Source: Isoperla grammatica (lineage: Eukaryota; Arthropoda; Insecta; Plecoptera; Perlodidae). From it: 64,000 bases of DNA. Location: positions 11,729,951 to 11,793,950 of the forward strand of contig OX246745.1 in NCBI GenBank assembly GCA_945910005.1, given 5' to 3'. This document shows positions 33,495 to 45,551 of the stretch, piece by piece (position 1 is the first letter of the stretch; each line of letters starts with the position of its first letter). The translations under genes and the position numbers were made by a program. The notes below the pieces were generated by a model. It had not been told where the DNA came from, did not search any database, and saw nothing but the letters and a program-made list of their open reading frames with translations.

Positions 33495-34755
33495 AATGAG
33501 TTCAGATAATCGTTGCATTATTTGTCAATGCCGAACGCAAGATGGCATTCAATTATCATCTGATAAGGGAATAATTAAGCTGAAAGAATCTCTCCAAGAA
33601 GTCGAAGATTATTACGACATAAAGTATTCATAGACACGTTACCCCGCATTAGGAGTGTTCTACTTCTATTAACATCCGAGACTAACTTATATTGGCATAG
33701 ATCGTGTTACGCGGACTTTACGAATAAAACAAACATATTTCGTCTAAAGCAATGTGCCGCCAAGAGGAGTCGATCACTGTCACATAACTCATTTGCAGTA
33801 GATTCAAAGGAGGACAAAACAAATGCGTTTGCTGGTCCCTCAAAAAAGTGCCGTAGTAGCGGCAAATCACTGTTTTTGGTTCACCTTTGCATGTTTTGTC
33901 AACAATACCATAAAAGTGAAAAACTTATAAATGTACAAACCAACTCTATGAGTGATAGCATTCTAGAAGACTCACAGCAACACCCAGAACTAGGAGTACG
34001 TTTAAGTGGGATTATAGATCTTATGGCCGCTGAAGCAAGGTATCATCTCAAATATCTCGTTTATTTTCGTCGTGAAGTAAAACAAAACCTGGCCGTGTAT
34101 TCCAACAATGCCGCCAACAACACGGCCATGGCTTGGTTGGTTGGCGAGCTCAGATACTCTGCGAAATGTCAGCATGTTGTTGCAATACGAAACGCGTGGG
34201 ACAGATATTTACAGTGGCACAAAGTGAGACGAACACAACAATAACAAGCACAATATGTCCAAGAAAATTTAAAGCAACAATCATACGTGAAACAAGTGAA
34301 TTGTATTCTTGTGTGCGAACTCTTAAAGGTAAACTTCCAGAGGAACGCGAAACCTATATTTAGTTCTGAGGGACAATAAAAATAAAACGGACGCTGGTCG
34401 ATTAAATACGCTAGATGTAAATTACTTTCAGTTTAAACCAGTTGCAAATGGAGAATTCGTGCATATGACAAACGTAGCAAGACGTTTAAGGGCCGTTATA
34501 TTGGCTTTATCAAAACGAAAGTCACTTGAAATTAGTAACGAGGAGGCCCTTAAATGTATTCCTGAATCGTTTCATATGTTTCTGGAATGTCTACTGGGTG
34601 GATATTCAGATGATTCGATTGCTGAATCTTACCGATCTAATGATAGTAAAGTACTCAACCTAGCTCAAGACATTCAGATGGCATGCACGGACGCGTGTAA
34701 ATGTTTTGACAGTGCCCAAGCTCGCTGCAATACACATCAGGATGACAATGAATAA
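33495..34755 (+). pseudogene. Decayed mobile-element-associated gene of unknown function
   Basis: Three coding segments follow each other with at least one frameshift. The first is 33495-33633, starting MSSDNRCIICQCRTQDG with a Cys pair. Next is a frame from about 33627 to 34244, with 'YWHRSCYADFTNKTNIFRLK', 'CMFCQQYHKSEKL', 'RLSGIIDLMAAEARYHLKY' and 'GELRYSAKCQHV'. The last is a frame from about 34395 to 34755, with 'FVHMTNVARRLRAVILALS' and 'ALKCIPESFHMFLECLLGG'. The C..C and WHxxCY..F motifs recur in a widespread uncharacterised animal family associated with transposable elements. Frameshifts and the short sizes mean no functional product. Function unknown. Confidence 0.6.
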
Positions 34756-35864
34756 GGTAAATAAATAGTTAGCTACGCTAATAAATGTATATTTACTTGA
34801 AAAGTGAAGCCTACACCCGACATATCATAACATAAACAATCAGTAGGCCTACGTAGGGCACTTTGTTTTTCTCGTGAAGTAATTAAAATTATCGCAAGCC
34901 AAACACATGTTGAAGATGTAGGTGTTATTAGGCTGGTAATAAGTCTACAATTGTGTTAATTATGCAGGGATACTTAGTAAAGAGATTTAATATACAATTA
35001 ACATTTATGTTTGCAATAAATGTATTAGATTTATTATATTCTATGTACATTTTTAATAGAATAAACTGTACATTACGTGTTATTGTCATCGCTTTCCGAC
35101 TTTCCCTGCATAATTTATAACAATGTACGCCTATACAAGTCTAGGTAACACCTACATCTTCAATATATATTTTTAAAAGTGAGATTATTTTCATTACTTT
35201 AGGAGGAAAACAAGAAGACATAACATACCGTCTTCGATGTTTTGATTTAGGTTCGTATTCAGCCAATCAGAAGCAAGCATTGAGCCTGCCGTGAACCCAG
35301 GCGACACTGCGTGCATCGAGGCGGGCCGCGCGAGAAGTTTGCACATTATATCCGTAGCAATTAATTGTGAACACACAACGAATAGTATACTAAATTCAAA
35401 TACACTAACGTTGTCTACTTAATATGTTTAATACACTTGTGTAGTTTCATTCTTTTAAGTGTAATACTTCTCTAGTTATGGCGTGGTATATATTGCAACA
35501 TGCAATTAAAATTGTTCATAATTGCAGTTAGGCGACTTTCTATCACGTAATTAAAGAACCGTGTACTATCTGAGGAGATTCTGAACTAGCCAGATTGTAG
35601 ATATATTGTCTATCTTCTATATCACTTTTCGATCAGGTTTCTAGCATTATTATTACAAAAGTTATTACTTAATAATTGAAAACATGCACATCCCCCCTGT
35701 TTTTTATTGGTGGGGGGTAAAATATTGAAATGAGCGATTGCCAACATTGACCATTCGCTTCAGCGTGGACGAGTTAGTGGGATAAACTTTGTTGGCAGCT
35801 TTTAACAAGCAAGAACACAAAGTTAGTTTCAAATACGGGAGTTGCCTGTCATTGGCATTTGAGT
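34756..35864. other. No gene seen
   Basis: AT-rich sequence. Short frames such as 35194-35376 on the minus strand have no signature. Confidence 0.5.
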
Positions 35865-35950
35865 TTCTCGTTGGTTTAGTGGGTTTATTCCTGCTTCCAA
35901 TGCAGAAGGTGCAGGGTTCGATTCCATGTTCGGGATGGGGTCATTTTAGT
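35865..35950 (+). mobile_element. tRNA-like SINE head
   Basis: A-box-like CGTTGGTTTAGTGGG (near 35869) and B-box GGGTTCGATTCC (near 35915) lie 35-40 bp apart as in tRNA-derived pol III promoters. No complete cloverleaf could be drawn, so a SINE fragment is preferred over a tRNA gene. Confidence 0.5.
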
Positions 35951-36189
35951 TTGGAACTTCACTTTAATCTTTGTCTAATACTGTTGTACTGCTTGTAAAA
36001 TGGCGACTTTGGAACCGTTGTAGCAACTAATCACACAATACAATAAAGTATACTTACAACTACCTTCGGGGGAAGGGGAGGAGGTGCTTTTTCTGGAGAC
36101 ATATTTTGTTTAACGAAGTCAGCCCCATAATATGTTCTATGTTAAGAAGAGGGTGGCTCCCACATAGGCACAGCTTCACTTTACTCATG

Positions 36190-36850
36190 ATCTACAAATG
36201 GCCGAGATATGATCGAATATCTATTTGTTAAAAATTGACATTCTTTCGGTAAATATTTCTCTTTGTTTCACCCGATTGAAACCCGTGCAAATTATTCATT
36301 AAAATATCATTGTTCTAAATTGAATGAAATAAGTTTCAACTCTGCAGCACTAAAACTCATTGAGATAGAGCCCATAACATGGTCAACCAATTAGGGGTCA
36401 GTGTGGCTGAACGCGTCGCGCTCACTCTCGTTGCCTGCACGGATCCAATGGCCCTTGCACATACACATCGATTGTCATCTTCTGTTTAACTCCCGATGCA
36501 TAACTGGTTGAGCTATTGTCGATTTAATCGAATGTCTATTTGTTAAAATTGTACATTTTTTCGGTAAGTATTTCCATTTGTCTCACCCAGTTGAAACACG
36601 TGCGAATTGTTCATTAAATGTAAATCATTGTTCTAAATTGAATGAAATTAGTTTCAACTCTGCAGCACTAAAACTCATCGAGATAGAGCCCATAACATGG
36701 TCAACCAATTAGGGGTCAGTGTGGCTGAACGCGTCGCGCTCTCTCTCGTTGTATGTCATGATCCAGTAGCCCTTACAAATACAAATCGATTGCAACCTTC
36801 CGTTTAACTCCCGATGAATAACTGGCTTAGTTATGATCGATTCAATACAC
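36190..36850 (+). repeat. Tandem duplication of a unit of about 315 bp
   Basis: Two copies (about 36206-36520 and 36521-36847) share 'CTATTTGTTAAAA', 'CTGCAGCACTAAAACTCAT' and 'AACATGGTCAACCAATTAGG' at high identity. Each contains a tRNA-like segment GTCAGTGTGGCTGAACGCG near 36398 and 36714 that could be an A box of a SINE. Confidence 0.9.
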
Positions 36851-36884
36851 GTAAATTCTACAGACGAGAATATTACAAGTTGGT

Positions 36885-37060
36885 TTGAAAACACGGCTGA
36901 TATGTCGGGGTAGGCAAGCAATAGACGTTCCAGGTTCGAATCCCGGCCTGGGCATGGATGTCATGTGGCGTTTTTTCATCCTCATAATCACACACTCATC
37001 GTCTCGATTAGCCTCGTTGCAAATATTTGGGACGTAAAACCCCAAATATCATAATCTTGG
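36885..37060 (+). mobile_element. tRNA-derived SINE with AAATATTTGGGACGT tail
   Basis: B-box CAGGTTCGAATCCCGGCC near 36930 and a 3' tail with CAAATATTTGGGACGTAAAA then CCCCAAATATCA. Its minus-strand translation gives the 'RPGFEPGT' peptide typical of SINE read-through. Confidence 0.7.
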
Positions 37061-37096
37061 TCAACACGGATTCGCACGACGAATATGAGTTATAGC

Positions 37097-37909
37097 CAGG
37101 CCCGTCGCGGAACGTTTTTGATATAAGGGGGGGGGGGGGGGGGGGGCAATTCTAGACTCAAAATAGATGGTAAACAAAACGGGATACAAAAAGTTAGTTT
37201 ATTATATGTATCAATCCTACACAAATCAACTAGTTATCCACTCGCATCGTTAATTTGTACTCGCAACAAGGTGGGTAATATAGCTGAGGTCAGGTGCAAA
37301 GTCCCTATGGCCGGTGGCAATTTCGCCGAAGGCGCCGCCGAAGGCGATAAAAAAAACGGGCCCTGCATTATGTTTGATGGTGATATCTTGTCAAAAAAGC
37401 AATACAATGGATAAACATTCCTGCTATTAATTAAAATGGAAACATAGTAGAACAGGTAAAACGTAATAACAACCTAGTAATTGGACTGTTCACTGTTCTT
37501 TGTCAAGAAGTTAATATAAAACGCTATATTTCGAGCCCTGATCAGAGCTCTTCAACGGGCGAAGTCACACTGATTGACTTCGCCCGTTGAAGAGCTCTGA
37601 TCAGGGCTCGAAATATAGCGTTTTATATTAACTTCTTGACAAAGAACAGTGAACAGTCCAATTACTAGGTTGTTATTATTCCTGCAGTCCTGCTATTGTT
37701 GGGTTGTTTCTTCCTGGAAATGAATTGTTGACACAATCATCCGACGTTTGCTTTCCCAAAAAGTAGAAATATTGACTTTTTGGGCACATAGCCAAGAACC
37801 ATTTACATATAATATCTGTTTTCAAATCTAAAATCTGCCCCCCGTGGCATGAAAGTTAGGGGGGCAATGCCCCCCATGGCCCCCCCCCCCCCCCGTTCCG
37901 GCGCCAGTG
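37097..37909. mobile_element. hAT-like element, 813 bp, with central palindrome
   Basis: Ends CAGGCCCGTCGCGGAACG and CGTTCCGGCGCCAGTG are inverse and are bounded by identical 8-bp GTTATAGC repeats at 37089-37096 and 37910-37917. It has G-run and C-run subterminal tracts like its relatives and no coding capacity. A perfect palindrome sits in its middle. Confidence 0.9.
37464..37678. repeat. Perfect inverted repeat, 104-bp arms, 7-bp spacer
   Basis: Arms 37464-37567 and 37575-37678 appear exactly complementary around the spacer CACTGAT. Transcription would give a long hairpin. Exact arm identity implies very recent formation, gene conversion or a sequencing/assembly snap-back artefact. Confidence 0.93.
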
Positions 37910-37917
37910 GTTATAGC

Positions 37918-38929
37918 CACTATTCCACATTCTGCTCATGCGCATGACAACTGTTTGAGGGACTTTTACAAATGAACCGAGTTCTATAATCGGCCAACCT
38001 AATCGGACAAATACAATATAAATTGCAAATGAAAAAAGAATAAATTAAATATGCCACCGATAAGTCGTACTCGTGTGAATCCGCTTTTAATAATGACGTT
38101 GATTGGCATTTAAATTGTCTCCCTAATTAAAGTTTGTTCTCGCAGAAGAGTTAGCCGAAAATGACAAGATATGCACAAGAAGACCGACAGTAGGTGTTTG
38201 AGTATTGTGGGTCTTTTTACTTTTTAGTGAGAAACCAAACTAATTTTTCCACGATTTTCAATACTGTCTTTGTCTTGCCAAATCTGGCAACCCCGCGCGG
38301 ATAAGTCGAGTCACTGTGATAACGCACCCTGCCTGTTCATGCTGGCTCAACGCTGGTCAGTTGATCTTGAGTAGCCGAGCATCATACAGGTGCGCAGTGA
38401 AATGGCACCACCAAGAAAACGTCGGAAACTGGGTAAGAAAATTATGACAATTACATTAATTGTTACTCTTATATGTCAAGGAACATGCATTTTACCACTG
38501 CTGGTCGATTGTCGTGTGCTGGGCGACTTGAACAGCCAGTGGTGCTCTGATTTCCCTCTACAATATCGCGTTGAAGTAAATAACACATTGTTTTGTAGTT
38601 TTTAATTTGATTTTTTGATTTACATACTTGAGGCATATAGCGCGCATCGCATAACCAGTTAAATTCCTGAAATCCAGGGACGACAAATGCTCCCCTTGTC
38701 CCCCAACGGGTCCCGGCGCCCATGTCTTGAAATAAGTAATGTACAGAAGTGTCAAGCACGTAAATGCAGCCCACCACGCTTTTTTAGAGCCTGGTCTGGA
38801 GGGTTACTAAACAATTATACATACTTTCTCAATGACTGAACTATATTGTTGTTACAAATCAGAATTTGGTATTAGCCCCAAGAAATATGTGAATTTAAAA
38901 TATAATCAAATAGTAAAATAGTAAAAATA
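37918..38929. other. No firm gene; weak candidate first exon
   Basis: At 38402-38432 a short frame MAPPRKRRKL with a basic nuclear-localisation-like run is followed directly by the donor-like GG|GTAAGAA. This could be a first coding exon, but no promoter or downstream exon was found. The rest is AT-rich. Confidence 0.2.
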
Positions 38930-39038
38930 CAATTACTTTCAATATATTTTCCCGAGCTTATGCAATGCTATGTAGGCCTATATACAATAACTTTCAATAT
39001 ATTTTCCCGAGCTTATGCAATGCTATGTAGGCCTATAG
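38930..39038. repeat. Tandem duplication, 55-bp unit
   Basis: Two nearly identical copies of a unit containing TTTCAATATATTTTCCCGAG and ATGCTATGTAGGCCTATA, starting at 38930 and 38985. Confidence 0.95.
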
Positions 39039-39286
39039 GTATCTCATTCGTTGTAGGTCTATGTCATACGTTTCTTTAATGTGAAATGTATGAGGAACTC
39101 TAAATGAAGTTACCACAATCTCATCCACACCCTCCCGTTCCTCAGCAAATAAATTATATGCGCATGTTACACATAATGTATGCCGTGTGGTTTTATTTCA
39201 AATGAGTCTCTTGTGTACCTTGTTTGATTTAGTTAGTATTTTGAATCTATTACATTTTCCGTTCTTTTACAAGTAGGCCTATCCGG

Positions 39287-40482
39287 CAGTGGCGTATACA
39301 GACGGGGGTTGGGGGGGGGGAAGGCTGGAGCCAAGCTGGAGCCCCCCCCCCCCCGAAATCCCAAACCTTAATTATACTCTACAAATCATCTAAATATTTT
39401 TATATATACGCAAAAAATTAAGTAGATTTACATATTTATTTCTCTTCTTGCTTAGTCGGAAAACACTCCTGTATAGGTGAAATTGTATAAGTTGTAACAT
39501 TATAGTAATTGTATATCGTATGGATTGTTGAAATTATTTTGAAATCGTATTTGGCGCCGTTGTAACCCGTATCCCCTTCAGCAAAGCAGCTTACCTTCTT
39601 CTAAAACATATTAAAACAACTTTAAAAATACGGATTTACAAAAAATTGCCTGTGGCGCTATTGTGGAGGACATCCCCCCACACCACCAATAGGAAAGTCT
39701 CATGCATTTTTTTTATTTGCTTACTGGTTACCTCAAGTTAAAATAAACGGGAACTAATTGGTTTTGGCTCGAAAGGTGCATTAACATCGCTTTAACAGCA
39801 AGTCAAAGATATTGCTGTCAAAACACGCTCAGAAACGGACCTGCGCCATCTTGCTCGTGATTTCAAGGTTCTGACGTCATATGTCAGTAAACAATAATTT
39901 TATATCATACAAATAGTACTGGAATCCCACCCTTTAGTAGATTATTGCTCTCATAAGACTCTAACTGAACCAACGTTCATTTATAGTTAGTAAATGAACA
40001 CTTCTCAACATTAATTAACAAGAATATGTTAAATAATTGCATTATTTTAAACACGTTTTGGTAAATACTGTATCAAAATGTATTTTCTGAAGAAAACAGT
40101 GGTATAAAAGACATTGTTGTAAAGTCACTGCATACTAGATATTGTAAAATGTCCAACTTAATATCGTTGATATTATTAAGAATGCTTCAAGGAGGCAGTT
40201 GTTTACATGACATATGACGTCAAGAGCCGTTTTTCAATTACGGAACAAGAAGTTCCAAATTTCAAACTTAAAATGCTAATAGAATTGGAAATATACGCTT
40301 CTCAGATATAAAATTATACCACCCGTATTTTTAGATAATGATCTTCCATTTTTAGGTACTTTGAGGAATATTTATGTTTGATGAGACTTCCCTATTGTAT
40401 CGTTTTTTGAGCACATTTTTACAGTTATGTTCTACTCTGGGCAGCCCCCCCCCCCCGAAATATATTCCGGCGTACGCCACTG
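39287..40482. mobile_element. Probable hAT-like element, about 1.2 kb
   Basis: Left end CAGTGGCGTATACAGACGGG and right end CCGGCGTACGCCACTG are inverse at the tips, with G-run and C-run subterminal tracts like the other family members. No clean 8-bp duplication is seen (CTATCCGG versus GACTATCG), so the two ends might come from different insertions. No transposase. Confidence 0.6.
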
Positions 40483-41633
40483 GACTATCGTGTTTTGTAA
40501 CCCTGATAAGGTTATATGCAATTACATCGAAACGTCGGTTTAAACTATCAATATGCGTAGCGTAATCAAACGTTGGCCTATTTTCAGAAAATTTATCCAG
40601 TAAGCCTTCATCTATTCTTCACTTCACTTATTACATTCTTAACAAAAATAAATTCGAGTGTAGTTTTTATTAATTATAATTTCGAAAACAACCTTTCTAC
40701 AGTTGCCACCGTAAAAGAACTAGTTAAGAAACAATAGCATGGATGTACAGATGTCCGGAAAGCCTGACATTGTGACTGTTTTCGACTAACAAGTTCGTAA
40801 GACAAAAGGTATTTTTTTCCAATTATGCGCCAACATTTTTTATTTCCCATGTTCATATATCAAGTAGATTTTATAAAAACTATTTGTTATAATATTGTGT
40901 GAAAATGGGGGGCCTGGGCGCAAACACCCCCCTCCCCCCCCCTGCACTAATAACCTATTCCTTTGCTTGTATATTGATTGCCCTTATTGCTAAACCACCG
41001 AGCACTCAACCATGACAAACAAATAACAATGGAGTTCTGTGTCTATTTTCGATGTTTCTATTTTTCGGTAAATTGTGTTGTTGTTTGAGTTATCTCGTAC
41101 AGCAGAGATACACTGGACCAATTTAATCCTGAGGTTTGGGGTGTTGAACGACACTCTTATCGGCAAGTTATATAATGGGCTGATTCAGAAGGCACATGTG
41201 GTAAAGTTTACGTCATTTTAAAACAATTGTGCAGTACTTACATTTTTCAATCAATTATATTAGTAAAAATAAAAATGTTCACGTTGATATTTTGTCAAAT
41301 TGACATTGACCTAACGAGTATTACGCCCTGGGCCCCACGAGCACATACGAGTCAACTCACATGCGGATTGCGTGGGTAGGTCACGGTGATCTCAGTTATC
41401 GCGGTATCAGGCTGCACACCATTCGCAACGCCAATAGCTCACCTCCCCCCCAAACACCCCCCCCCCTCCCGCGAGAAACATTTTCGTGTTCAAAAATAGG
41501 CAGCTACGGTCAGGTAGGCCTACACTTCCCTTTCAGCCTGTAGGCCAATACAATCCGTGGCTTATTTTTTAATTTCTGAATCAGTAATTTTTTGGGAGTT
41601 GAGGAGGGCTCATAGTATGACTATCACAGTACT
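40483..41633. other. No gene seen
   Basis: Includes a retroelement-like CCCTGATAAGG ... ATCGAAACGTCGG patch at 40500-40545 and C-run tracts near 40927 and 41453 resembling hAT-like ends. Confidence 0.45.
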
Positions 41634-41771
41634 TATCGACTGAGGAAAACCTTGGATGAAAGTGAAACGTTCAGTCAGGAATCTTGACTCAGGATTGCCG
41701 GTGGCCGGTATCGAGCTGGCGACTTCCTGAATGAGAGTTTTGCGTCTTCTTACCGTTGAGCCACCGCTGTC
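41634..41771 (-). mobile_element. tRNA-derived SINE, copy 2
   Basis: On the minus strand it reads an A-box-like GTGGCTCAACGG, then GCTCGATACCGGCCACCGGC and finally AAGGTTTTCCTCAG. It is homologous to the SINE at 31350-31545, and its better-preserved head identifies the family as tRNA-derived. Confidence 0.72.
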
Positions 41772-42104
41772 GGATGTCTTTGAAAATTTATCATTACAAT
41801 CACTGCGAACGATCGTTTCTATCAGTACATTGAAATTTGTCCCACCAGTATCTGTTATTTGCAGGCCCGTTTCTTGAACCATCTGTGTCGACGGTCTCTT
41901 GAGGTTGTTGTGGGTCTACAGATAGTTTTCTTGAACTTGAACTAGATATTGCCTTTCTTCCACCCCATACTGGTCAATTTTCTTGTTGTTGCTTGCTGCT
42001 ATCCTATTTTGACTCACACTAAAGCAGGCATGGCAACCTTCGGCCCGCGAGATTGCTTGTAGAGACACCCGGAGTTAAATTTTGAAATAAGTTTAAGTTT
42101 AATT
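41772..42104. other. No gene seen
   Basis: Near 42030 'CAGGCATGGCAACCTTCGGC' resembles one end of a hAT element, without a partner. Confidence 0.4.
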
Positions 42105-42290
42105 AAGCGAACGAAGCGAGCGTTTACAAGATACTCTTATGGCTCTCATTCTGTTTTTTTTTTTTTTATGTCTCGCGATAGCGGTTGAACGGAAAGTTCG
42201 ATCAACTTGAAATTTGGAACATCCTCAAGCCACGATGTGGGTTGAACGCCATTAGTTTTAAAGAAAAATCGGTTGAGAAGTTACAAAGTT
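42105..42290 (+). repeat. Dispersed repeat, copy 2
   Basis: Diverged copy of the repeat at 7125-7290, starting GCGAACGAAGCGAGCG and sharing 'TTTATGTCTCG', 'TCGATCAACTTGAAATTTG' and 'AACGCCATTAGTTT'. Confidence 0.7.
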
Positions 42291-43221
42291 ACATTAAAGT
42301 TACTGACAAATGTTTTTCTGAGACAAAATGGCGGCAAAATGTGAGATAGCCATATTTTAATAACGTTTTATCCGGTCACGAATATGTTAATTTTATGGAG
42401 ATCTGATAAGTTTTGGCAAAGTTACACTAAAGTTACTCGAAAATATTTTTCTGAAACACAGTAACGGCAAAATGTGAGGAGGCTATATTGTAGTAAATTG
42501 TTTTCAGTCACGAATATACTAATCTTAATGAGATCTGATACGTAATAGAGGTAGAACCGTAGAAATTACATTTATATTGATGTCAATAAGTGTTAGTAAC
42601 GGTGGCGGACCGTGTCGAAAACACTAAACAAAATGCCAAAGAAAAAGCTTAGCAACGCTCATTGGACTACCTTCAACAAAATGCTGGGAAGTATAATAGC
42701 TATGGAGATTAAAGAAAATTTTGCAATGCACATTCTTGTATTGTTGTTAATTGTTGTTTTTATTTATCATTTTCATTGAAGAATAAACTATACCTTTGAG
42801 AACTTTTCACCACAAAGTTCGTGTGCATGGACGCGCTCGCTTATCAACGCGTCACACAGAGCGTTTTCCTAGTTTATAACAAGTAACAATACTCAATGTA
42901 ACAGTTCCTGGCTGCTACGCCCCCCCTAATATGATACTGAAAACACTAACCCCCGATTGTACGATCTCGGTATAACTATTTGTCCCGTGGATAACTTGTT
43001 TTCACCATGGCAACCACCAAACAGAAGCTTTAAAATGGTGATTATCTGGAGGATAACTTGATCTAGACATTACAACCGGGCCTTAGAGTGACATTTACCT
43101 CACAATGTTTGAGGATGATTTGAAATTTGGCCCAGTTGTGGATGGCGATGTATGAACATCAATAAACGCCAAGCGACATCCATGACCATACCCAAGCCAA
43201 GATTCGGACGTGGAAGACATG
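42291..43221. other. No gene seen; local repeats
   Basis: The phrase 'GTTACTNGAAAATNTTTTTCTGA' and 'GGCAAAATGTGAG' recur at about 42300-42345 and 42430-42480, a diverged tandem duplication with a period of about 130 bp. No coding signal. Confidence 0.5.
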
Positions 43222-43818
43222 CATGGGCGTCGTTAGGATATTTTTCAAGGGGGGGCAAAGTAAAATAACAGTTTCCATCTGGGTGAAAGGGATGGGGGCG
43301 GGAGCCCCCAATTTGACCTGCTGGGAGTTTTTTGGGGAGATTTTTAACACTTGAATCGATTTTGGGATGTTAACGTAGGTTCTGAATGCATAGAATTGAA
43401 CCACGTACACTAACTACTTCGTACATAGTACGTATACTGCATGACATGTAAATCATCAAAACGTAGGAACAATATCGTTTGAGATATGAATGGCCGTGAT
43501 AAAATGCATACCTATGCAATGCAAAAACCGTAAGGACGAGTGGTGCTGGGCCGCGAGGTGGCGTGGTCATATTGCCCCCGCTCGGAGGTCATGATTTAAC
43601 TTATCTGATCGCGTTGAAATTACCATGTTCGTGAAGGGACGGATTGACTCTACAATTTAAATTATTATCTTTTTTTTTTTACATACTTTATATGAAATGG
43701 CACGTACCACACACCACGTAGCGCGTAGCGTATAGATTGCCAGTTTAACTTCAAAATTCCTTAAATCCGGGGGGTGGGAGGTAGTGCCCCCCTTTTATCT
43801 CACCCTGGTGACCCCTTG
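43222..43818. mobile_element. hAT-like element B, uninterrupted copy
   Basis: Left end CATGGGCGTCGTTAGGATAT and right end GGTGACCCCTTG correspond to element B at 17620-30733. The interior shares 'GATTTTGGGATGTTAA', 'TCTGAATG' and 'GAATTGAACCACGTAC', and near the right end 'TTGCCAGTTT'. Flanks AAGACATG (43214-43221) and AACACATG (43819-43826) match at 7 of 8 positions. This copy shows the empty structure into which the Polinton inserted elsewhere. Confidence 0.82.
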
Positions 43819-43826
43819 AACACATG

Positions 43827-44640
43827 GGACGGACCATAGTTTACCAGACAGCACTGAATCGACGGTAAGTGAAGCACGCAGACTTCAAACAACTATTATT
43901 ATTCTTTCTTCTATTGCGAAAAGCGAGATAAGCGATGGGAGCGTCGGGGGGATTGGGGAGGGGGGGGGGGGGTAAGAGAAGGGCTTCTTTATCTCGCACT
44001 AACCACTTGCACGGGAGCGACTTATCGGGTCGACTCTAGTAATGTTTTTGGCCTGCAGCCGTTTTACGAACATATGCGTAAATCGCCGCTGTAAAGACGC
44101 AATAAATTCTATGTCCTGATGAAAGAGAATTGTATTGTTTTGTATTTGTAGGCCACTTGATTAGTCTGGTTAAAATGTGCTTCATTTTAATCAGTAGGAT
44201 TTTTGGATATAGTTGGGAAGGAATTATTGAGAGTGGGGGTGTTTTATATGGCTAAATTGCAGCAATCGCCTTATGACTAATGAATGAGGTCGGGAAAAAT
44301 CAGATGATAGCTGGATTTGACCCTACTACTTCCTAATTATTACCAACGAGTTTTCCCCATCAACAGTATTGGATACATGATCATACGATGAACAAACAAC
44401 TTCCAAGTGAAATTGGTATTTTCGAGTAACTAATAACTCGTGTGTTACATTTTATTTACGTCCCCTCAGGGTGTTTGCAACTACTCCACGATTAAATCTC
44501 TATTTTGAAACACCATCAGAGAAAAGTTAACTAGCTTTAATACAGTTTTTTTTTAAAATAATAATATTAAAATGTGAATTATGTAATCTCAAAGTTCACT
44601 GATTTAAAGCGCGGTCCTCCAACGAACACAAATTCCAATA
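43827..44640. other. No gene seen
   Basis: AT-rich sequence with a G run near 43955-43973. No family signature in any frame. Confidence 0.5.
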
Positions 44641-44935
44641 CCACCAATACCACCAGATGGCTAATGGTGGGCTGATCTGGCTACCAATGGGCTGCTAAAT
44701 GCTGACTGACTTTGACTACGTATTGGCTGTATTGACTAAGTAATGGTTGCCTTTGACTACCAACGGGTAACTTTGGCTTCCGAAATTAAATAATTAGCTG
44801 GTAGTCAAACACAGCCATTTAGTAGGATTATGACACAAATATTACCAATTGGTTGCATTTGGCTACCTTAGCTGGCTATGTGTTGGTTACTTGGTCTGGC
44901 TACTAACTGGCTAACAGTTGGCTTCACAAATTTTC
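44641..44935. repeat. Degenerate TTGGCTAC-type minisatellite
   Basis: Many diverged units around TTGGCTAC, ATGGGCTG and TTTGACTAC spaced 15-30 bp. An old cryptically simple region. Confidence 0.6.
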
Positions 44936-45354
44936 TATAAGGGTAGTATAAAATTATCATATTTTTGTGTTCCATATTAGTAATCATTTCAGAAAAGCTT
45001 TATTGAAATACAATAGGCATGGCATGCAACAACTAGTGGAGGTACTGATATAAAGTTATGTGCAGTTCTCCGATAGCGAGTTGGCTCTGTGCCAGGGCAC
45101 TAGAGGACCAGTGTCGATTCCCTTCACAGGCAAATTCAACTTTATTATTATAATCATTTACTTGATTCATTAAGTGAATTCTAGGATTCAGTCCTTCCTT
45201 ATAAGTGGATGGCAAATTTATGTGCTACTATCCACATAGCGGAATATTTATTCTCCCAATGAGGAACACACAGCAGGTAAGAATGTGTAGCCTACATCGT
45301 GCATGGTATGAAATATGTATTTATGTCGGATGTATGTGCGATATCATGTGTGCC
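44936..45354. other. No gene seen
   Basis: AT-rich sequence. A tRNA-like patch with 'GCGAGTTGGCTCTGTG' and 'GTGTCGATTCCC' at 45075-45122 may be a decayed SINE head. Confidence 0.45.
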
Positions 45355-45475
45355 AAGTACTGATCTAAGATCGTCACCAATGTATAACCGTCACCTGTTT
45401 AAAGAGCTCGGAACGAAACAACGGTTATGTGTGATGATCTCGAAGCGTCGATGTGTATCATAATGATTATGATTA
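45355..45475 (+). repeat. Dispersed repeat R, copy 1
   Basis: Shares about 120 bp at high identity with 47533-47655, including AAAGAGCTCGGAACGAAAC and GTGATGATCTCGAAGCGTCG. Confidence 0.88.
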
Positions 45476-45551
45476 TTAGATGTAACTTATAATGATCCCA
45501 GATTATGGTTGTGTGGTGTCCAAGGTATACTGGATTTACTCGTATACTGCT

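Noticed and set aside
38402..38432. First coding exon MAPPRKRRKL with donor
   Set aside because: Only 10 codons, no downstream exon or promoter found; kept only as a weak note.
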